Notes: generated by a model not told the origin, from the letters alone. A stretch of DNA of 64,000 nucleotides from Hydrogenophilales bacterium 16-64-40 (GCA_002256995.1 NCGX01000013.1:1-64000), one strand, 5' to 3'; positions 32,559-41,259 are shown, counted from the stretch's first letter. Program-made: numbers and translations.

Positions 32559-34604
32559 ATGGACATTGCCAACTTTAATGCCTTAATCACCTGGATTGCC
32601 CGACATCCTGACTGGGCTTATGCGGTGGTTTTTCTCGCCGCGTTCACCGAATCTCTCGCGGTCGTGGGACTGTTTATCCCCGGTGTCCTTGTCATGTTCG
32701 GCGCAGGCGCCGTAGTTGCTGTCGGCTCGCTAGAACTGTGGGCAACGTTGGCGTGGGCGGCCGCAGGCGCGATTGCCGGTGACGCCGGCAGCTACTGGCT
32801 GGGGCGTCACTACCGTGCCGAACTGCCCCATCTCTGGCCTTTCAGACGCTATCCGAAACTGCTGGCGAAGGGCGCGGCATTCTTTCATCGGCATGGCGGC
32901 ATGAGCATTTTTCTGGGGCGCTTCGTCGGACCGATTCGCGCCGTGATTCCCGCAGTGGCCGGCATGCTCGGCATGCCTCCGGCACGCTTCTACGCGGTCA
33001 ACATCCTGTCCGCGCTCGGCTGGGCGCCAACCTATATCCTGCCCGGCGTCGTCTTCGGCGCCTCGCTGGGATTGGCGGGGGCGGTGGCAACGCGTCTCGC
33101 CTTGATCCTCGTGCTGCTATTGATCCTGGCTTGGGGTGGTGTCTGGTTTGTCAGCCGCAGCGTGATCTGGCTGCAACCGCGCGTCGAACAAGGCTTGGGT
33201 CAGCTTCAGTCCTGGGCGGGCAGCACCCCCTCAGCGAGAACCGGGTCGTTCCGTGGCATGGTCGCATCGCTGCTCGATCCGGCGCGGCCGGAATCCCGCG
33301 CCTTGCTGGTGTTCGCGGCGGTATTGATCGCCGCCGCCTGGATGTTTTTTGGGGTTATCGAGGATGTACTTACCGGCGACCCGCTGGTGCTGGTCGACAA
33401 GACGGCCTATCACCTGCTGCAGGGGCTGCGCACGCCCTTGGGCGACAGCGTGATGATCGCGCTCACCGAACTGGGCGACGCCGCGGTGACGCTGCCGGTC
33501 GTCGCGGCCGTGCTGCTATGGCTGGTGTGGAAACGTGCCTGGCGGCCGGCCGTCTACTGGCTCGCGGCAGCAAGTTTTGGCGCGGCGCTCACCGTGATTC
33601 TCAAGGCGGGATTCGGCCTGCCCCGCCCGCTGCCCATGTACGACGGCAGCATCGCGTTCGGCTTCCCCAGCAGTCATGCGGCCATGAGCATCGTCATCTT
33701 TGGCTTCCTGGCGGTGCTCGCCGCGCGCGAATTGTCCTTGCGCGGACAACTCGCGGTGTACAGCGTCGTGGTCTTGCTCGCGGGTCTGATCGCTTTCTCG
33801 CGCATCTACCTGGGCGCGCACTGGCTGTCCGACGTGCTGGGCGGCTTGAGTTTCGGGGTGGCATGGGTGGCGCTGCTGGGCATCGCGTACTTGCGCCGTC
33901 CGGCGCCTGCGGTAGCGGCGCACGGCCTGCTGGCAGCGGCAAGCATTGCACTTATCGCCGCCGCGGTCGTTCATGCCGCGAACCAGCGCGATGCCGATGC
34001 TGTGCGTTATGCGATTCAGCGTCCCTCCACGCTTATGGCCCAGCAAGACTGGTGGAGCCAGGGCTGGCAAACCCTGCCTGCCTGGCGCATCGACATCGAG
34101 GGCGAGTACGAGCAGCCGCTCAGCGTCCAGTGGGCCGGATCGCTCGAATTCCTGCGCGCCAGATTGACGGCGCGAGGATGGCGGGAGGCATTGCCCGTTA
34201 CCGGCAAGAGCCTGTTGCTTTGGTTCGACACCCGTCGCCCGGCCATGCAATTACCGCTGCTGCCGCGTGTACACGATGGCGCCAACGAAGCGCTGGCTTT
34301 GATCTACCCGCTCAAGGGTAAGCCAGACCAGCGCCTGGTATTGCGCTTGTGGTCATCAGAGAAGACGTTGACCCCGCGCACACCGATATGGGTCGGCACC
34401 GTGACAGCGGAAAGAATAAGCCGCCCACTGGCCTGGTTTAACCTGCCGCAGGACGGCCAGGATTTCAACGTGCCACGCCTGGCTTTGTTCGAAAGTCTTT
34501 CGGGCTTGCCGACACGACTTGTCGGGCGTGACGGCGTGCCGCAGTCGGTCAGCGAAGAAATTGTATGGGATAAAGGCGTGCTGCTGGTTCATCAACCGGA
34601 GTGA
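32559..34604 (+). CDS. DedA - PAP2 phosphatase - LssY C-terminal domain fusion
   Basis: 681 residues in one membrane protein. Part 1 (about 1-200) is DedA (SNARE-associated): ESLAVVGLFIPGVLVMFGAG, GDAGSYWLGR, and FLGRFVGPIRAVIP. Part 2 (about 255-445) is a PAP2 phosphatase with KAGFGLPRP, PSSHAAMS and SRIYLGAHWLSDVLGG, the three catalytic motifs. Part 3 (about 480-681) resembles the soluble LssY C-terminal domain. DedA proteins flip or recycle lipid carriers and PAP2 removes the phosphate, so the fusion probably recycles undecaprenyl pyrophosphate or a lipid phosphate. The preceding TTG at 32550 is not used. Confidence 0.85.
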   Translation: MDIANFNALITWIARHPDWAYAVVFLAAFTESLAVVGLFIPGVLVMFGAGAVVAVGSLELWATLAWAAAGAIAGDAGSYWLGRHYRAELPHLWPFRRYPKLLAKGAAFFHRHGGMSIFLGRFVGPIRAVIPAVAGMLGMPPARFYAVNILSALGWAPTYILPGVVFGASLGLAGAVATRLALILVLLLILAWGGVWFVSRSVIWLQPRVEQGLGQLQSWAGSTPSARTGSFRGMVASLLDPARPESRALLVFAAVLIAAAWMFFGVIEDVLTGDPLVLVDKTAYHLLQGLRTPLGDSVMIALTELGDAAVTLPVVAAVLLWLVWKRAWRPAVYWLAAASFGAALTVILKAGFGLPRPLPMYDGSIAFGFPSSHAAMSIVIFGFLAVLAARELSLRGQLAVYSVVVLLAGLIAFSRIYLGAHWLSDVLGGLSFGVAWVALLGIAYLRRPAPAVAAHGLLAAASIALIAAAVVHAANQRDADAVRYAIQRPSTLMAQQDWWSQGWQTLPAWRIDIEGEYEQPLSVQWAGSLEFLRARLTARGWREALPVTGKSLLLWFDTRRPAMQLPLLPRVHDGANEALALIYPLKGKPDQRLVLRLWSSEKTLTPRTPIWVGTVTAERISRPLAWFNLPQDGQDFNVPRLALFESLSGLPTRLVGRDGVPQSVSEEIVWDKGVLLVHQPE

Positions 34605-34849
34605 ATGACATGAACACCGTAAACATGGTCGGACAGTCGGACACGATTGTTTCCCCATCAGAGGGAAGATTGCCTAAAAACCCCCAACAGCCAAGGAGTT
34701 TAAACCACAGGGTATCCATTTACAGATGGCAGCTGTAAGCTGCTGAACAGACTTTCACCGACCAGGCCTCGACCGTCTCTTCATGGCCGTTTTGAGCCAG
34801 TCAGTTCATAGCCGATTGCAACCGGACCACTGCTGCGCCGCACACGCCT
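34605..34849. other. Intergenic stretch, no gene seen
   Basis: Between the DedA fusion stop and the YbhB remnant. It holds a small inverted repeat GCAGCT-GTA-AGCTGC (34729-34743) and a T-rich segment TTTATTTTTTCTTTTT near 34850. No convincing reading frame or promoter was seen. Confidence 0.5.
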
Positions 34850-35090
34850 TTATTTTTTCTTTTTGTAATACCCCACCAACTCCCCCCTTCGCCAGGATAT
34901 GCCCCCGCATCGCCTCTTCCCGCGTGGCCTTGGTCGCTGGGCGCAGCACCGGCAGCACGGTGTCGAGCGCATACAGCTTGTGGACGTGGCGGTGGCGGCC
35001 GATGGGCGGGCAGGGGCCGCCATAGCCTTCGCGCTTCCCGTCGTTGAGACCTTCGCGCGTGCCGGGCGGCAGCTTGGGCGAGCGGGACAT
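34850..35090 (-). pseudogene. Remnant of a YbhB/YbcL-family (PEBP-like) gene
   Basis: Only the C-terminal half of a Raf-kinase-inhibitor-like protein remains: SPKLPPGTREGLND, GYGGPCPPIGRHRHVHKLYALD, and AMRGHILAKG. Then a single extra G in a run of six shifts the frame; the other frame restores the expected ending ELVGYYKKKK with a stop at 34850. The N-terminal about 90 residues are absent and replaced by a long hairpin (35117-35160). Truncation plus frameshift mark it as dead. Confidence 0.75.
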
Positions 35091-35116
35091 GAATATAGAC
35101 GCGCGCGCGGGCCGTG

Positions 35117-35160
35117 CGGCAATCGGAAAGCGCGCCCCTGGGCGCGCTTTCCGATTGCCG
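35117..35160. repeat. 44-bp perfect inverted repeat
   Basis: Arms of 20 bp starting CGGCAATCGGAAAGCG and closing with its exact reverse complement around CCTG. It lies 9 bp after the stop of the minus-strand lipoprotein gene and may end its transcript, though no T-run follows. It also marks the breakpoint of the truncated YbhB gene. Confidence 0.8.
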
Positions 35161-35169
35161 ATGCGGCGT

Positions 35170-35790
35170 CTATTTCGACGCCGCTTTGGACTCGGTCGAT
35201 GCCAGCAGGGCGGACACGAAGGCCCGGTCTTCGAACAGGGTCTTCATGCCGTTTTCGAGTGCGCGCTCCAGCGCGATTTTGGCGTTGTTGCCGCTTGCGA
35301 GTTGCGTATTTTTCTCCATACCCTGGGCGATGATCTGCTTCGAGAACAGGAGCGCACCGCTCTTCGATTTCACGATGACCGACAGGTTCAGGTCGGCCAC
35401 GGCATCGCCGGCGAAGAAGCCCATTTTGTGATCGTTGTAGAAGCGGGTGATGTCGGCGGCGATCCCGACGAGCGCCGCATCCGAACCAAGCTGGAAGCCG
35501 CGGGCCTGAAGCTCCTTCTCGATGGCCTTGCGGACGGTGACGGCGACATCCTCCGCAGCAGTGATGGGCGCCATCTCCATGCCGTAGCCATTCTTCTTGC
35601 TGCTGACCTTGCTCTTGTCCAGCCGCTGGTCGGTGACCTGCACGTTCACGGAAACAGCCTCGGCCCCTGCGATTCTGGAAACGCCGGCCTGCTGGGTGTA
35701 ATTGAGCTCGACCTGTTCGGTGGTGAGCGCGCAGCCCGACAGGCTGGCGACGGCCACGCAGCATGCGAAGGTCAGTGCGTTTGCTTTCAT
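35170..35790 (-). CDS. YajG-like lipoprotein
   Basis: 206 residues with a lipoprotein signal peptide: lipobox LSGC, acylated Cys at residue 20. The body has alternating strands with VSVNVQVTDQR, a segment VRKAIEKELQARGFQLG, and DLNLSVIVKSKSG, matching the uncharacterised YajG family of outer-membrane lipoproteins. No enzymatic motif. It is transcribed alone towards the YbhB remnant. Confidence 0.75.
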   Translation of the reverse strand: MKANALTFACCVAVASLSGCALTTEQVELNYTQQAGVSRIAGAEAVSVNVQVTDQRLDKSKVSSKKNGYGMEMAPITAAEDVAVTVRKAIEKELQARGFQLGSDAALVGIAADITRFYNDHKMGFFAGDAVADLNLSVIVKSKSGALLFSKQIIAQGMEKNTQLASGNNAKIALERALENGMKTLFEDRAFVSALLASTESKAASK

Positions 35791-35913
35791 TTTTCTATCC
35801 CCTGATGAATGAGCAACGCTGAAACCATTTTCAGCGCGGCCATTATGTTTGCCTGATCCGCTGATTCACAAGCGCATAACCACGCCACCCGTTGCGGCCG
35901 ATGGGTTCTTGTC

Positions 35914-36156
35914 TCAGATACTCCCGAGCGTGCAGATTGCCTTCAGCATGCCGATGAGTTCTGCGTCGCCGTTCAGGATTGCTACTCCACCGCGGACGCA
36001 ATAGGCGACGGCTATTGCGCCAAACAGGGTGGGGACGCCCATGAGGAGGGCCAACTCCAGTTTCCCGAGAACTGCGGGGTTGTCGCCCCGTTTCTGCTTG
36101 ACGCAGTAGCGGTATTTTCGAAGCTGGGCGATCAGCGCGCTGACGGTGGCAACCAG
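35914..36156 (-). other. Open frame for a small membrane protein lacking a clear start
   Basis: The frame is open from 36222 to the TGA at 35914-35916 and reads like protein: SALVATVSALIAQLRKYRYC, then KLELALLMGVPTLFGAIAVAYC, ending LKAICTLGSI, with two likely membrane helices. There is no ATG, GTG or TTG upstream of the first helix; a CTG at 36154-36156 would give 80 residues. It follows the LTA-synthase-like gene in the same direction. It is either a remnant or a gene with a rare start. The remaining 35791-35913 shows nothing notable. Confidence 0.35.
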
Positions 36157-36196
36157 CGCGGAGATCGATATCCAGGCCGGTGCGCCGCCGCCTCGC

Positions 36197-38134
36197 CTAT
36201 CGGGTATTGCCCGCGCCCATTTTCAGCGCCCCTTCCTTGAACGCCTTGAACGCGGTCTGGTAGTAGGCCACGGCTTCGTCGCGCAGGCGCGGCTCCGGCG
36301 CAGTGGGGGTAGCGTCGCCGTTGGCGTCGATACGGAAGGTATCGACCCGCTGCTTGGGGCCAAGCACGACCAGCCTGTCTGCCTTCAGGTAACCCAGTTC
36401 CTGGTAGTTGCTGATGAAGGCGCGGCGGTTCTCCTCGCGCTGCTCGAACAGCGACTGGCCGAAGAAATGGTCGTCGCCGGGCAGGCCCATCGCATCCAAC
36501 AGCGTCGGCGGAATGTCGATCTGGCTGGCCAGGCGGTCGTCGCGCCCGGACGTGAGCAATGCCGGCGCGTAGAAAATCATCGGAATGTGATAGCCCGCCA
36601 CCGGCAGCTTGGTCCTGCCGGCGGCGGAGGCGCAATGGTCGGCGACGATGACGAACAGAGTTTCGTCGAACCAGGGCTTGCTGCGCGCCTGGTCGATGAA
36701 GTGGCCGATCGCGTAATCGGTGTATTTCACTGCGCCCTCGCGTTTGCCCGGCGAAGGGATGTCGATGCGGCCATCCGGGTAGGTGTAGGGGCGGTGGTTG
36801 GAGGTGGTCATGATCTGCGCCAGGAAGGGCTTGCCGGCGGCATGGGCGCGGTCGAGCTGCACCAGACTGTTGTCGAAGAGGAACTCGTCGGCCACGCCCC
36901 AGACGTTGGCGAAGCCGACGGAGGCCTCCGGGAAATCGGTGCGGTCGACGACGCGATAGTCGTTGCCTGCGAAATAGCCGTTCATGTTGTCGAAATAGCC
37001 ATAGCCGCCGTACAGGAACAGCGTCTCGTAGCCCTGCCGGCGCAAAATCTCGCCGACCGTGGCCAGATGCTCGTTGCCGGGCCGGCGCACGATCGCCTGG
37101 CCGGGGATCGGCGGCGTGCCGAGCGACAAGGCCTCGAGCCCGCGCACCGTGCGCGTGCCGGTGGCGTACAGGCGGGTGAACAGCAGGCCTTCCTCGGCCA
37201 GCGCATCGAGTCGCGGCGTCAGGCCGGCCGGATTGCCGAAGCTGCCGAGGAACTTGGCGGACAGGCTTTCCACCGTAATCAGCACGATGTTCTTCGGCGG
37301 GCGCTTGAACGGCACGCGCTGCGGATCGAAGGCTTCGTTTTCGTCCGCCCCGGGGCGCAGCGTCTGGGTAAGCGGCTTCCGCTCGACGCCGAGTTCAGCG
37401 AGGATGCGATCAGCCTGCGCTGCAGGCAAGGTCGCGTAGAAGCGTTGGTAATCCAGTTCGTTGCGCTGGTAGGCGGCAAAGAAGGTCATCAGGCCGTTGC
37501 CGGCCAGCTCGTTGGCGTAGGCGTTACCGGAAAACTGCATCTGGTCGATATCGGCGAGATGCATGGCGCCCCAGGGCAGCGCGAACGCGAGCGCAGCGTA
37601 CGCGACGCGCCAGCCCGCCTGCGTCGCGGGAACACCCGCGGCACGGATGCGCGCGCGGAACAGCCAGGTCGGCACCGCCGCCAGCGCCGCCACGCCGGCG
37701 AGCAGCGGCACCACCGGATACGACTCGACGATGTTGCCGATCACTTCATGCGTGTAGACCAGGTAATCGACGGCGATGAAGTTGAAGCGGGTTTCGAACT
37801 CCTCCCAGAACACCCATTCCGCCAACGCGCCGAACAGCAGGAGCGCTGCCATCAGGAAGAAGATCGCCAGCCGCAGCCCGCCCCGCCAGCGCGTGTTGCG
37901 CCAGCGCGCCGGCCACAGCGCTGCCCACAGCAGCATGGGCGCGAGCAGCCAGGCCAGCACCGTGAGGTCGAATCCGATGCCGCGCAGGAGCAGCTCGGGC
38001 CAGAGTGAAAGCGGGGTCTTGTCGAGGCCGGTTTGCCATGCCAGGGCAAGACGCGTCAGGCTGGCGACGCCCAGAAAAAATAAGGCGTAAGGCAGAAATG
38101 GCGGGGAAATGAGGCGGAATGAGCGAGATTTCAT
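36197..38134 (-). CDS. LTA synthase family sulfatase (phosphoglycerol/phosphoethanolamine transferase type)
   Basis: 645 residues: five N-terminal membrane helices (about 10-220), then a periplasmic alkaline-phosphatase-fold domain. Catalytic region: NIVLITVESLSAKFLGSFG (metal Glu), the nucleophile threonine in ATGTRTVRGLEAL, and the metal site VIVADHCASAAG. Members move phosphoglycerol or phosphoethanolamine from phospholipids to glucans, teichoic acids or lipid A. Acceptor unknown here. The ATG at 38134 begins KSRSFRLI, a normal positive start before helix 1. Confidence 0.87.
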   Translation of the reverse strand: MKSRSFRLISPPFLPYALFFLGVASLTRLALAWQTGLDKTPLSLWPELLLRGIGFDLTVLAWLLAPMLLWAALWPARWRNTRWRGGLRLAIFFLMAALLLFGALAEWVFWEEFETRFNFIAVDYLVYTHEVIGNIVESYPVVPLLAGVAALAAVPTWLFRARIRAAGVPATQAGWRVAYAALAFALPWGAMHLADIDQMQFSGNAYANELAGNGLMTFFAAYQRNELDYQRFYATLPAAQADRILAELGVERKPLTQTLRPGADENEAFDPQRVPFKRPPKNIVLITVESLSAKFLGSFGNPAGLTPRLDALAEEGLLFTRLYATGTRTVRGLEALSLGTPPIPGQAIVRRPGNEHLATVGEILRRQGYETLFLYGGYGYFDNMNGYFAGNDYRVVDRTDFPEASVGFANVWGVADEFLFDNSLVQLDRAHAAGKPFLAQIMTTSNHRPYTYPDGRIDIPSPGKREGAVKYTDYAIGHFIDQARSKPWFDETLFVIVADHCASAAGRTKLPVAGYHIPMIFYAPALLTSGRDDRLASQIDIPPTLLDAMGLPGDDHFFGQSLFEQREENRRAFISNYQELGYLKADRLVVLGPKQRVDTFRIDANGDATPTAPEPRLRDEAVAYYQTAFKAFKEGALKMGAGNTR

Positions 38135-38310
38135 GGGGTGGGTGAGGGGGAGGGACAGACGGGGGCGTCAGCTGCAGCGGGTTTCCGCGCCGGGATAGAA
38201 GCCGAAAGTGGGTCCGGGGAAGTCCGGGTTGACCATTATAAGGCCAAGGTCAAGTCGTCTCTGAATCCCGGTTCCGGTCATGCTTCGCACTGACCGATGA
38301 GCTTGTCCCA

Positions 38311-38355
38311 TAAAAGAACAGCGCCGTATCGCTTAATGCGATACGGCGCTGTTCT
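38311..38355 (-). terminator. Rho-independent terminator of the BON lipoprotein gene
   Basis: Perfect 18-bp stem (AGAACAGCGCCGTATCGC and its complement) with a 5-nt loop, followed on the minus strand by TTTTAT. It begins 50 bp after the stop codon. Confidence 0.88.
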
Positions 38356-38404
38356 CGTGCAACAACGAGAGGGGTCGGAAAAAGATCCTGCCCGCTTGCT
38401 TCGC

Positions 38405-38719
38405 TTACTTGATCCGCATGTCGTTCTTGACGGATTTCACGCCGGCGACGCCGCGAGCAAGCTCGACCGCCCTGTTCGACGCGGCCTGCGATGTCACGAA
38501 ACCGCTCAGTTGGACCACGCCCTTGAAGGTCTCGACGTTGATCTCGGTGGCCTTCGTCATGGGGTCTTCGATCAAGGCCGCTTTTACCTTGGCGGTGATG
38601 ACGGTGTCGTCGATGTACTGGCCGGTTCCTTCCTGCTTCGCCGTGGGCGCACACGCTACGACGGACACCAGCGCAACGGCCAGGAATGCTGCTGAAAGAA
38701 CTTTGCTAAATTTGTTCAT
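38405..38719 (-). CDS. BON-domain lipoprotein
   Basis: 104 residues. Signal peptide with lipobox VVAC, Cys at residue 23, then one BON domain (about 35-104): TVITAKVKAALIEDP, INVETFKGVVQLSGFV, ARGVAGVKSVKNDMRI. BON domains bind membranes and occur in osmotic-shock proteins such as OsmY. ATG at 38719 chosen to give the signal peptide. Preceded by one of the shared dyad promoters (38842-38887). Confidence 0.88.
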   Translation of the reverse strand: MNKFSKVLSAAFLAVALVSVVACAPTAKQEGTGQYIDDTVITAKVKAALIEDPMTKATEINVETFKGVVQLSGFVTSQAASNRAVELARGVAGVKSVKNDMRIK

Positions 38720-38841
38720 GGTGGATTCTCCAGAGGTAAGAAAAACAAGCGCTGCTTGGTGCCGGCTTCCGCCGACAGGCCAGTGTGATGCGGCAGGGTC
38801 TAAATGGGCTTTGCCGCACACCGTATCAAAGCCCTGATCGA

Positions 38842-38887
38842 AATATAGTCAAAAAAACAGAGGGGGTCAGTACGGTGGCGCACATAG
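38842..38887 (-). promoter_or_regulatory. Shared dyad promoter A (BON lipoprotein)
   Basis: In gene direction CTA then TGTGCG-CCAC-CGTACT then G (dyad 38869-38884), 20 bp, TATATT (38842-38847). The dyad centre is at about -41.5. The leader to the ATG is about 115 nt. Confidence 0.7.
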
Positions 38888-38930
38888 CGAAACAGGGCGC
38901 GCTTTAGCCGCACACGGACGCATGGCATCG

Positions 38931-38976
38931 CTATGTACGATGCCGCACAGACGACCCCACCTATTCACCGTATTGT
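38931..38976 (+). promoter_or_regulatory. Shared dyad promoter B (DUF4398-OmpA unit)
   Basis: CTA then TGTACG-ATGC-CGCACA then G (dyad 38934-38949), 20 bp, TATTGT (38971-38976). It is divergent to promoter A, each gene direction having its own site. The leader to the DUF4398 ATG is about 150 nt. Confidence 0.7.
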
Positions 38977-39130
38977 TGCCAGTAGAAGATTGGATGACGC
39001 CGACTAAACGCAGGACGTCCGCCAAGTAGCCGCCCTGCATTTTTTGACTACTATGATTAAAAACAGCTGCAATCACACCAAGTCGTCATTGCAACGATTG
39101 TGTTCGATGTACAACTCAATGGATGAAAAG

Positions 39131-39526
39131 ATGATGAAAAACACATACCCCCCCAAACTGAATCAAATAGTGCGCGGGATTGGCATGGCTGCCGGGGCTG
39201 TCGTGTTAATGGCGGGTTGCGCGAGCACCTCAGCACCGACAGAGCAGATGGCCGTGTCCCGGGCTGCAGTCAGTAATGCAATGGGCGCCGGCGGCGCTGA
39301 ATTTGCGCCGGTCCAGTTCAAGTCTGCTTCTGACAAGTTGACTGCTGCCGAGCGGGCAATGGCAGACAAAGATTTTGAGCTTGCCTTGCGGCTGGCGGAG
39401 CAGGCGGAGGTGGACGCCAAGCTGGCTGCGGAGATGGCGCGTTCAGCCAAGGCGCAACGTGCCGCGGCGGCATTGCAGGACGATATTCGCGTGCTGCGCC
39501 AGGAAATCGAACGTCAGTCCAAATAA
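39131..39526 (+). CDS. DUF4398-type lipoprotein
   Basis: 131 residues. Lipobox LMAGC after MAAGAVVLMAG, acylated Cys at residue 25. The rest is a helical, Ala/Glu/Lys-rich coil: FKSASDKLTAAERAMADKDFELALRLAEQAEVDAKLA, the DUF4398 hallmark. It precedes an OmpA-like gene by 18 bp, a frequent pair that may tie peptidoglycan to the outer membrane. ATGs at 39119 and 39131 are possible; 39131 follows GGATG at a normal distance. Confidence 0.82.
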   Translation: MMKNTYPPKLNQIVRGIGMAAGAVVLMAGCASTSAPTEQMAVSRAAVSNAMGAGGAEFAPVQFKSASDKLTAAERAMADKDFELALRLAEQAEVDAKLAAEMARSAKAQRAAAALQDDIRVLRQEIERQSK

Positions 39527-39544
39527 TCATCAATGGAGCTCAAC

Positions 39545-40507
39545 ATGAAAAAAAATCGATACCTTCCCCTGAGCCTGATCGCAGCCGCGATGCTCGCGGG
39601 TTGCACCACCATGCCGCCGAAAAACACAGCGCTCGAAGATGCGCGCAGCGTTTACAGCAGCGCACGAACCAACCCCCAGGTCGTGACTCTGGCACCGATT
39701 GAGTTGCAGAAGGCCGGCGAGACGCTGAGCAAGGCGGATGCGGCACTGAGCAAAGGTGACGATGCCGCGGTCAATCAGTTGGCCTATCTCACCCGCCAGC
39801 AAGTGGCGATCGCGCAGGAAACCGCCAAGCGCAAAGCCGCCGAGGCGGCGGTCGTCAGTGCCAGCGCCCAACGCGACCAGGTTCGCCTTGCGGCGAGAAC
39901 GGCCGAAGCCGATGCGGCCAAACAGCAGGTGGCGATGTCGCAGGCTGAGGTTGATGAAGCCAGACGGCAGGCCGCGATTGCGCAGCAAACCGCCGAGCAG
40001 CAGGCGTTGATTGCCCAGCAGACCGCCGAGCAGAAAGCGGCTGCATTGGAGGCGGCTCGCGCTCAGGCGGAGCGTGACCAGGCAGTGATTGCGCAGCAGG
40101 AGCAGCAGCTCAAGGAACTGAATGCCAAGCAAACGGCTCGCGGCATGGTGATTACGCTGGGTGACGTGCTGTTCAGTGTCAACAAGGCGGAACTGTCGTC
40201 GGGCGGCGTGCGCAACGTGCAAAAACTGGCCGATTTTCTCAACCAGTACCCGCAACGCAAGGTGTTGATTGAAGGCCACACCGACAGCACCGGCAGCCTC
40301 AGTATCAACCAGCCGCTCTCCGAGCGACGCGCCGATGCCGTGCGGACCGCTCTGGTCGGCAGGGGGATCAGCGGCGATCGCATTCAAACGCGTGGTTATG
40401 CCGATGCCCATCCGGTTGCCAGCAACAACACGGCCGCGGGGCGTCAATTGAACCGTCGCGTGGAAATCATTCTGTCCGACGACAGCGGCAACATCGTTCC
40501 GCGCTAG
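39545..40507 (+). CDS. OmpA-family peptidoglycan-binding lipoprotein
   Basis: 320 residues. Signal peptide with lipobox LAGC, then a DUF4398-like helical region (about 30-100), a long Ala/Gln-rich coiled coil (about 100-200, repeating AQQTAEQQALIAQQTAEQ), and a C-terminal OmpA domain with LFSVNKAELSSGG, EGHTDSTGS, LSERRADAV and NRRVEIIL, which binds diaminopimelate in the cell wall. The coil suggests a spacer between membrane and wall. SD GGAG precedes the ATG at 39545. Confidence 0.9.
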   Translation: MKKNRYLPLSLIAAAMLAGCTTMPPKNTALEDARSVYSSARTNPQVVTLAPIELQKAGETLSKADAALSKGDDAAVNQLAYLTRQQVAIAQETAKRKAAEAAVVSASAQRDQVRLAARTAEADAAKQQVAMSQAEVDEARRQAAIAQQTAEQQALIAQQTAEQKAAALEAARAQAERDQAVIAQQEQQLKELNAKQTARGMVITLGDVLFSVNKAELSSGGVRNVQKLADFLNQYPQRKVLIEGHTDSTGSLSINQPLSERRADAVRTALVGRGISGDRIQTRGYADAHPVASNNTAAGRQLNRRVEIILSDDSGNIVPR

Positions 40508-40565
40508 GCGGATGATGATCGGCCTGGCGGCTTCGTCAGCTGGCTGGCCGATACAAGGCGGTTGA

Positions 40566-40636
40566 TTTTCACACCGAAAACAGTGTGAAAACCCGTCAAG
40601 CATGACGGGCAGACTAAACGTCTCGAAGCGAGTCTG
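40566..40636 (+). terminator. Three consecutive hairpins after the OmpA gene
   Basis: TTTTCACAC/GTGTGAAAA (40566-40591), CCCGTC/GACGGG (40592-40609), CAGACT/AGTCTG (40610-40636). The first is a symmetric A/T-flanked hairpin that can terminate in both directions. They fill the gap before the small LMO0937-like gene. Confidence 0.6.
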
Positions 40637-40677
40637 CTTTGTCTGGTTAAGTTTTTTATCTTATAGGGAGTGAAAAA

Positions 40678-40824
40678 ATGCTCGGAACGATTGCAATTAT
40701 CCTGATTGTCCTCTGGCTGCTTGGAATGGTTTCCGCCTACACCATGGGCGGACTCATCCACATTCTTCTGGTCATCGCGATCGTGGTGATACTGGTGCGT
40801 GTCATTCAAGGTCGAGGCGTGTAG
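40678..40824 (+). CDS. LMO0937/DUF5670-like small membrane protein
   Basis: 48 residues: MLGTIAIILIVLWLLGM, a GG turn, then HILLVIAIVVILVRVIQG. Two membrane helices with the LGTI start and HILLV motif are typical of this abundant family of tiny stress-associated proteins. A GGGAG ribosome site is 5-9 bases before the ATG. Function unknown. Confidence 0.82.
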   Translation: MLGTIAIILIVLWLLGMVSAYTMGGLIHILLVIAIVVILVRVIQGRGV

Positions 40825-40889
40825 CGACCCTGGGATGTATCCAGGCGTCGCCAATATAGAATAAATGCATTTCCAAGGGAGAAGACAGG

Positions 40890-41102
40890 ATGAACTCAAT
40901 CAAGATGTTGGCAATCGTGCTGATCGTGGCCGGTGGCCTGGCGTTGGCGTATGGCGGCTTCACTTACACCAAGGACACGCATCAGGCCAAGCTCGGCCCG
41001 ATTGAGTTGTCGGTCTCGGAGAAGCAGACGGTCAATATCCCGATCTGGGCCGGGCTGGGATTGGTCGTGGCTGGAGTGGGCCTGCTGTTTGTACGCAAGT
41101 AG
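40890..41102 (+). CDS. DUF3185-like small membrane protein
   Basis: 70 residues with two membrane helices: AIVLIVAGGLALAYGG at the N-terminus and IWAGLGLVVAGVGLLFV at the end, joined by a periplasmic loop with KLGPIELSVSEKQTV. The family is common in Gram-negative bacteria and uncharacterised. SD AAGGGAGAAG precedes the ATG. Confidence 0.82.
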   Translation: MNSIKMLAIVLIVAGGLALAYGGFTYTKDTHQAKLGPIELSVSEKQTVNIPIWAGLGLVVAGVGLLFVRK

Positions 41103-41157
41103 CATGCGCTGGCGCAACAAAATTGCAGCCAGTTATTGGGATGTAGGCCAATGTGTC

Positions 41158-41227
41158 GGGCAACCGCATCGCGGATGTTGCCCAATTCAACGGTTGAACC
41201 GCACGTAAAAAATAGGAATATTCCTAT
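41158..41227. promoter_or_regulatory. Hairpin and two palindromes before the yqjD-like operon
   Basis: GGGCAAC/GTTGCCC hairpin (41158-41183), TTCAAC-G-GTTGAA (41186-41198), and a perfect 16-bp palindrome ATAGGAATATTCCTAT (41212-41227). The last lies 33 bp before the yqjD-like ATG and could be a regulator site. Confidence 0.4.
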
Positions 41228-41259
41228 GCGCACGATAGAAACAGCAATGGAGAAAAAGC

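Noticed and set aside
38867-39076. 69-codon minus-strand frame between promoters A and B
   Set aside because: It covers both dyads and lacks protein-like composition.
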